64,000 bases of DNA, from NCBI RefSeq assembly GCF_021155775.2, contig NC_060236.1, positions 5,253,087-5,317,086 on the forward strand, given 5' to 3'. This DNA comes from Neodiprion pinetum. Taxonomy: Eukaryota; Arthropoda; Insecta; Hymenoptera; Diprionidae. Position numbers and translations under genes: made by a program. The notes below the pieces were generated by a model. It was not told where the DNA came from, did not search any database, and saw only the letters and a list, made by a program, of their open reading frames with translations. This document shows, one piece after another, positions 58,701 through 64,000 of this stretch (the first letter of the stretch is position 1; each line of letters opens with the position of its first letter).

Positions 58701-59391
58701 CTACTAGCTCTGTTCGCACGGATTTTGAGAAGCTAATTACGGAATCGAGTAAATCGATAAAAGACGTAGAGAAAATAAAACGAAGAGTTTAATCGTGTGA
58801 TATTGGATAATGAAAATAACGATACTTGACAGAGTGACATTGACTGAGTGAGACTAAGTTATTTTCATTGTACAAGTATACAAGAAGTGGGTGAGAAGGA
58901 AATAATTGGGACAACAGCTGGCCTCGAAAACGGTACGAGTGTAAAAAATAGATGACGAGTAGAATATCGATCCACGTTGTGAATCGGATGGAACCGATCC
59001 GATCTGCCAAATTCAGGAGAACTCCGGAGAAGAGTTGCATATCACCTTCGACGCGGTCGTTCCAATTTCCTGTGGCGTGGGAATCGACGAAAAGTTCGGA
59101 AATTGATCTGATCTTTTGACCAGAGTATCGAGCGTAAGATTGTATGGGAATTGAATCAGTGATTGACAAGCTTGTGCCACTGAATGTCAGCGGTTAAAAA
59201 CCGCGACTCACGTTTCGTCGAAGCGATCTTGTGTAGATTTCTCACTGACGATCGTCCAAGAGACAGCGTGCGAATCACAGTCAACATCGTTGATGGGATC
59301 GAGTCGAGAAGCTTCCGTTGTTCCACTTCCGGTGAAGCTTTTCTGCTGCAATGAGAGTCTTTGCAGTCTGTTCAGGTGACTCGAAAAAATG

Positions 59392-59426
59392 TGCGGTAAC
59401 CGGAACTAAAAATTTCTCTCAGTGCG
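59392..59426. mobile_element. Relic terminal inverted repeat of the 2340-2726 element family
   Basis: Read in reverse, CACTGAGAGAAATTT is followed by AGTTCCGGT and ACCGC in the same order as the right end of the element at 2.3 kb. No partner end is found upstream, so this is a truncated copy. Confidence 0.5.
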
Positions 59427-62400
59427 CTATTTGAAAAAAACTGACTCTTCTATCACGAAGTCTTTTCCGAGAGCCTGACAATTATACAACGAATACGAAA
59501 AGTTTGAAACGAGTTGTGTGTATGGGAATAGTTTGAAGCAATCATACCACACGATTGCCGGATCGAGTGAATAGAATCGGCGTGGCTTATCCAACAAAAT
59601 TACCTTTCCATTCTTCGGAGTAGGTCCAGGTACCTGCATGCGGCGCATAAAGGCGATCGGAAACTGAATTATAGCCAGGTTGCAGGTGGAGCCTTCCCGA
59701 TCGTCGAGGGCAGGCATTATATAATTTCAATCCGTTCTTTCCCTACGCTACGAATCAATTTTGTCGAAAAGAAACTAACAATCACGCGTCTGCCGCCTAA
59801 TAGCAGGACGGTGAATCCTATTCCGTCGAAACGAGATGATACATACGTCAATTGTGGTGGAAAATGGAAAAATCTAATCAAGCGAATCGATCTTCGATTT
59901 CGATCATCTTACAATATCTGTGGCTCACGTTTAGTATAACGTATTAATACAGAGTCAGATACGTATACCATATATATATATATATATAAGCGCCGGTTTT
60001 TACTGTCGCATTTACGACGCCGAGTCCCCATAATAATTAGAAACGCACATTAAGGGGGTCGGCTATCAACGCAGGTATTAGATACGGGAGATACCAAAGG
60101 ACAGATCAGGTGCATCACGGGATTGCTCAATTATTAGTGATTGTTATTACGCGTGCAAGTAGGCGTACGTCTTTTTTATGTATATACATGTCTATATATT
60201 TACACCTATACCTCTAGACACAAGCGAGTGTAGCGGCAAGTGACGAGTTTATGGGCTTCACTATGGCGGATATAGTATAAAACAAACGCGCTAGCGGGAA
60301 GAACCCTCTAATTTAGGATTTCTAAACACGAAAGTTATTACGGAGGCGCTTATACTAACCGTTATACCCGCTTTTAATCTACTATAAATTACCATGCGTA
60401 CATATATATACATATATATATATGTTTGTGTGTGTGTGTAAATGCACGTCGTATTTGTGAGATAACGCGACGGCTAGTTGCACACGCCCCTCGAGGATCT
60501 ATTCGCCCTTGATCACTCTACGCCGTCTGTGAATATATGTATAACAGACGTTTGTGCGATACGCAGGTTCGGATAAAATTTCATCGTAAATGTGCGTTGA
60601 TAAAGATAACAGATAAACTTAGTCACCCTTTCCTTTTCACACGCCGGCTGTTCAGCTCTGTTGACATTTATTTATCCTAGGAATTATATCCATGGGGAAT
60701 TCCATGCGAACCCGACCAACAACGTCTGACAATCGCTGTTTCTGATTTTGTTTAAAATATTTTTCTCGACAATTTTCCCAACTCTCAAACGGTACGCTGA
60801 ATTTTTTCACATTTGTTTTTAATCCAACTGCTCAATTGTTTATAAATATTTAGGATGAAACTGTATTTTGTACCAATTTTTCTTTTTTAACGCTATCAAT
60901 TTTTTTGGTCAGCCAAAACATTTTTCGGAGGATCTGAAAATTTTCGAGAAATTCTCAAAACTTCTATTCTTCACTTGGAATATTTCTAGACCGATTTCAT
61001 TATGGAGCGATTTTTGTCCACTCTTTGGTACATTCAACTTTTTTTTTTATTAACTTCACAACGAAACCTGTATAGAAATGTTCTAAGCGAAAAATAGAAG
61101 TTTTGAGAAATTTTTGTGAATTCTCAGACCGTTTAAACAATCTTTTAGTTGATGAAAAAAAAAAAATGAAAAGTGCTAGTGCTCTTATATTAAAAAAATA
61201 TCGTGTAATTTTTTTACACAGAGAATCTTCACATGCAATTTTACACACATCGTGACACTTTTGCACGCGTTATAAATGTGTATTAATATTAACACGGTTC
61301 AAGGCATTGACAAGTAAAGTGTAGCGGATACTTGGCGCGTTCTGTATATAACCGCAACACACATACACACGGTACTCATAAATTCCGTGAAATAGAAAGT
61401 TTTACACGCAGCAGTAGCAGCTGCTAGCTGCCAGCAACATTATTGCACCGCATCTACAACCGTATAATAATATGCGTGAATTGTTTCGTGCGTTAACCTC
61501 AGGCATTAACTACCATAAAAAATTTGGAGTATCTTGAAGCGTTCGATATTTTATATCCAAAATCGAATTTACTTGAAACAAGTCGAAACAGAAGATAAAA
61601 TTTGTCACAGCTTTTCTGCGAAATTTAAAATGAAAATTTTTTATGGCATAATAACAACGGTCACGGTATCGGAAAACGAATTTCACATGGAAATATTGGC
61701 CAACTATAATTTCTACCTCAAATTTTCAAATCTTTGATGTATGCTTACTGATTTTTATAATTTTTCCGCCAACTTTTTTATCCGATGAAATGGAGATTGT
61801 ACAGTAATTAAAATTACTCGAACGGCGTCCGTGTGTCAGGGGACTCGGGATATACGAGCGTGGGTGGTTCGGTAACCCGGGCAACCAGGTCGTATATCGT
61901 TGGGGCTGCTGCCTGCGTGTCGCTGTACGATCCATTTTGGTTAAAATCGAGGAAAAATTGCTGCTGAATATTTTTCGTCAATGGCCATAAATCGGTTTAC
62001 TCTCTTCCACGAGCGAAAGGATCACTGCAATTTGTATCAAATATTTTCCTTGAGTACAACTACAACGATACAATATTAAGGACACGCGTTATCCTAACAT
62101 AAATAAATAAATTCAGTATTTAGAGTAATATTATAAAGTATGTTTTATAAAGGTATCGCATATTCAAAGACTTATCCGCATACAATTTACTGTTAATTAA
62201 AAGCAGGAAGTCAGTTTACAGATTCACTCGTACTCCAATTCTTGTACCTATTCAAGAAATGAGTTGTACGAAAATAAAGCGAATATTCCGTAAATTTATT
62301 TTAAGATTAGTCTATAAATCAAAAACTTTAATCTTCGATCAAGTTTGATCGATCGCAAGTTCGGATTGTATGTAAATTTATACGTTTACGAAACAGAGTT

Positions 62401-63973
62401 CCGGGAGTTCCGAATCATCGAATTTCAGCCTCTTCTCCTGTCGCTTCGAACACCCTCGTTCTATTGTAGGATACATATAATTTGTGCTGGTTCAGTGATC
62501 AAAAGAAGCCATTAAAATATATCTCTCCTCACGAGGAGGGCCAACAGGTTGCCGTAGGTTTAAAAATCTTGTATATTATTTAACATGTGTATATATTGTA
62601 CGTGTATACACACATACCCGTGAATATATACAACTTGTGTAACTCAACCGCATATCACGCCGGACGATGCGGCTCCCGCTGCATTATTCCCGCCTCTATG
62701 CAACACTGTGACGAATTAAAAATGCGCCCCTTCGCCTCTCGCATATATTGCGGTGATTTGTCGAGGCGTAACCCTTATAGTGCACGTAAGGGACGGTGAA
62801 ATAAAATTAAAAAAAATCGTAGTAAAAAGGGAAAAGGAGAAGTATGAAAGAAACGGAAAATATCTCCCATGTATTTATACGTACGTATTAAGTAGCGTCA
62901 ACGTAAACGTGTGCGGTGTAATTTACGTTAAAATTCAACGCGTGTAACTCTGCATACATGTATATTTGCATACATGTGTTTGTAACGTATAAGAGTAAAG
63001 GAATATTAAACATCATTGTGATACTCGATGTAACGTAGCGGGACTTTCATGTAAATTAGTTAATTTATATTATACTACATATGTTGGTTCATTTTCTACA
63101 CGAATTTTCTAACGCAGATATTGCTGTACGCATGTGTTATACAGACGTCAGACTTTCTACCTATGTTCCAAGATTTATTTCTTCAATTTATTATACCGAA
63201 TTGATAATTAACGCGCGAGTCTTGTAATAGAGGAGAAAAGTGACGGTAATATCTCATTTATTCGGGAATCCCATTTATACACGTGCAGCTTGTTATACGC
63301 GTGTCGGGTGTACGTGTACGTTTACCTTGATTAAAACACGCGGAGGTTTTAAATTTCTCTTTTTGCAATTACTTGTACATTTACGTTTGATATTGAACTG
63401 CGGTAGAATCACAGTACGTGAATAATTAATTGACACGTCGAGCTTATCTTGATTTCTAATAACGTCAATCGGTTGAGTCTGTAAAAATTATCAAAAATCC
63501 GGTATCACGTATAAAAACGATCTGCGATTTGACTTTTGCTTCAAAAATATAGTGATAAAGAAAAAAAAAAAAAATATTCAAACAATGAAATGAATGCCAA
63601 ACCACTTTGGGTCTGGGATCGAAAAATTTTATACCTCTAATATCGTACGATCGACGTGTCTTTCAGATTTTAGAATCGGGACAAACGATGTTTTCGTTTT
63701 GAAAAATTATAAATGAGTAAACATTTATTCAAACAATGTGAAAAAAAAAATCCAAGCGCCTCTAAGAATCTAAACAAGAAGTTCAAAAACCGTGAAACGA
63801 ATCGGAGAGGTCGAGGGTCAGACCCGGATGGAATCGGCGTGGAATGCCTCATATGTAACTATCTTTCCGGGGGCTTCTCAAGGGTGAATTCCGGCTTGCA
63901 TATGTGCGGCATAACGAGTTGCACGAGCAGCAGCAGCAGGCATGGATGCCAGCCGTGCGCACTCCTCGGTAAC

Positions 63974-63999
63974 AACCCGACCCAACCCAACCCAACCCC
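63974..63999. repeat. (CCCAA)n tract at the window edge
   Basis: Three to four copies of ACCCA/CCCAA at the very end of the window; they may continue beyond it. Confidence 0.7.
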
Positions 64000-64000
64000 T

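Larger units (their letters stand above)
55771..64000. other. Gene-poor right end, possibly a first intron
   Basis: No proven exon. AT-rich DNA contains (TG)n and TATG/TATA tracts (56236-56270, 56410-56475), (GA)n at about 58553-58602, the relic transposon end at 59392-59426 and GC-richer segments at about 60000-60160 and 61825-61935 that could be regulatory. It ends in a (CCCAA)n tract at about 63974-63999. Confidence 0.45.

Overview
The window is nuclear DNA of an insect. Its genes have short coding exons split by GT-AG introns, its non-coding DNA is AT-rich and full of homopolymers and microsatellites, its tRNA genes are of eukaryotic type with internal promoters, and one intron carries a short (CCTAA)n block, the complement of the arthropod TTAGG telomere unit. 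A hymenopteran (sawfly-like) source is my best guess from overall style, but nothing in the sequence proves it. I see no bacterial, viral, plasmid or CRISPR content.

Left part (1-22.7 kb). A plus-strand gene with at least eight coding exons (3291-17826, 5' end missing) encodes a coiled-coil protein with one atypical PDZ domain and a long Ser/Pro/Arg-rich tail. Its largest intron is 8.5 kb and a tRNA-Glu gene lies in another intron. Next comes a complete minus-strand gene for replication factor C subunit 2 (19343-20893; six exons, 350 residues). Head-to-head with it is a two-exon plus-strand gene for a 117-residue acidic protein that I do not recognise (21275-22749).

Middle part (23-34.3 kb). 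Two secreted Cu/Zn superoxide dismutase genes lie head-to-head about 7.5 kb apart: a minus-strand gene (23483-25651, 212 residues, with an unusual Tyr-rich N-terminal extension and a tRNA-Leu gene in its first intron) and a plus-strand gene (33169-34223, 174 residues, with two candidate TATA promoters and 5' leader exons). Both are predicted to remove superoxide outside the cell. Their matching intron positions show that they are paralogues.

Right part (42.8-49.3 kb). Two tetraspanin genes lie tail-to-tail: a CD63-type protein on plus (42871-43955, 237 residues) and a longer-tailed one on minus (45611-49211, 336 residues, with a tRNA-Asp gene in antisense in an intron). They share all four intron positions, so they too look like an old local duplication. 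A tRNA-Val gene follows at 50.6 kb.

The last 13 kb has no gene I can prove. It holds a GC-rich CpG-dense region (about 54.75-55.77 kb) that resembles a developmental promoter, long 5' leader and first coding exon, so 55.8-64 kb may be a first intron. Repeats include a 385-bp element with terminal inverted repeats at 2.3 kb (with a relic end at 59.4 kb), a fold-back element of about 600 bp at 36.7 kb with related fragments at 5.7 and 8.7 kb, a tRNA-derived SINE-like head at 41.8 kb, and many microsatellites. Exon boundaries were placed by hand from reading frame, splice dinucleotides and phase agreement; no alignment or transcript data were available.
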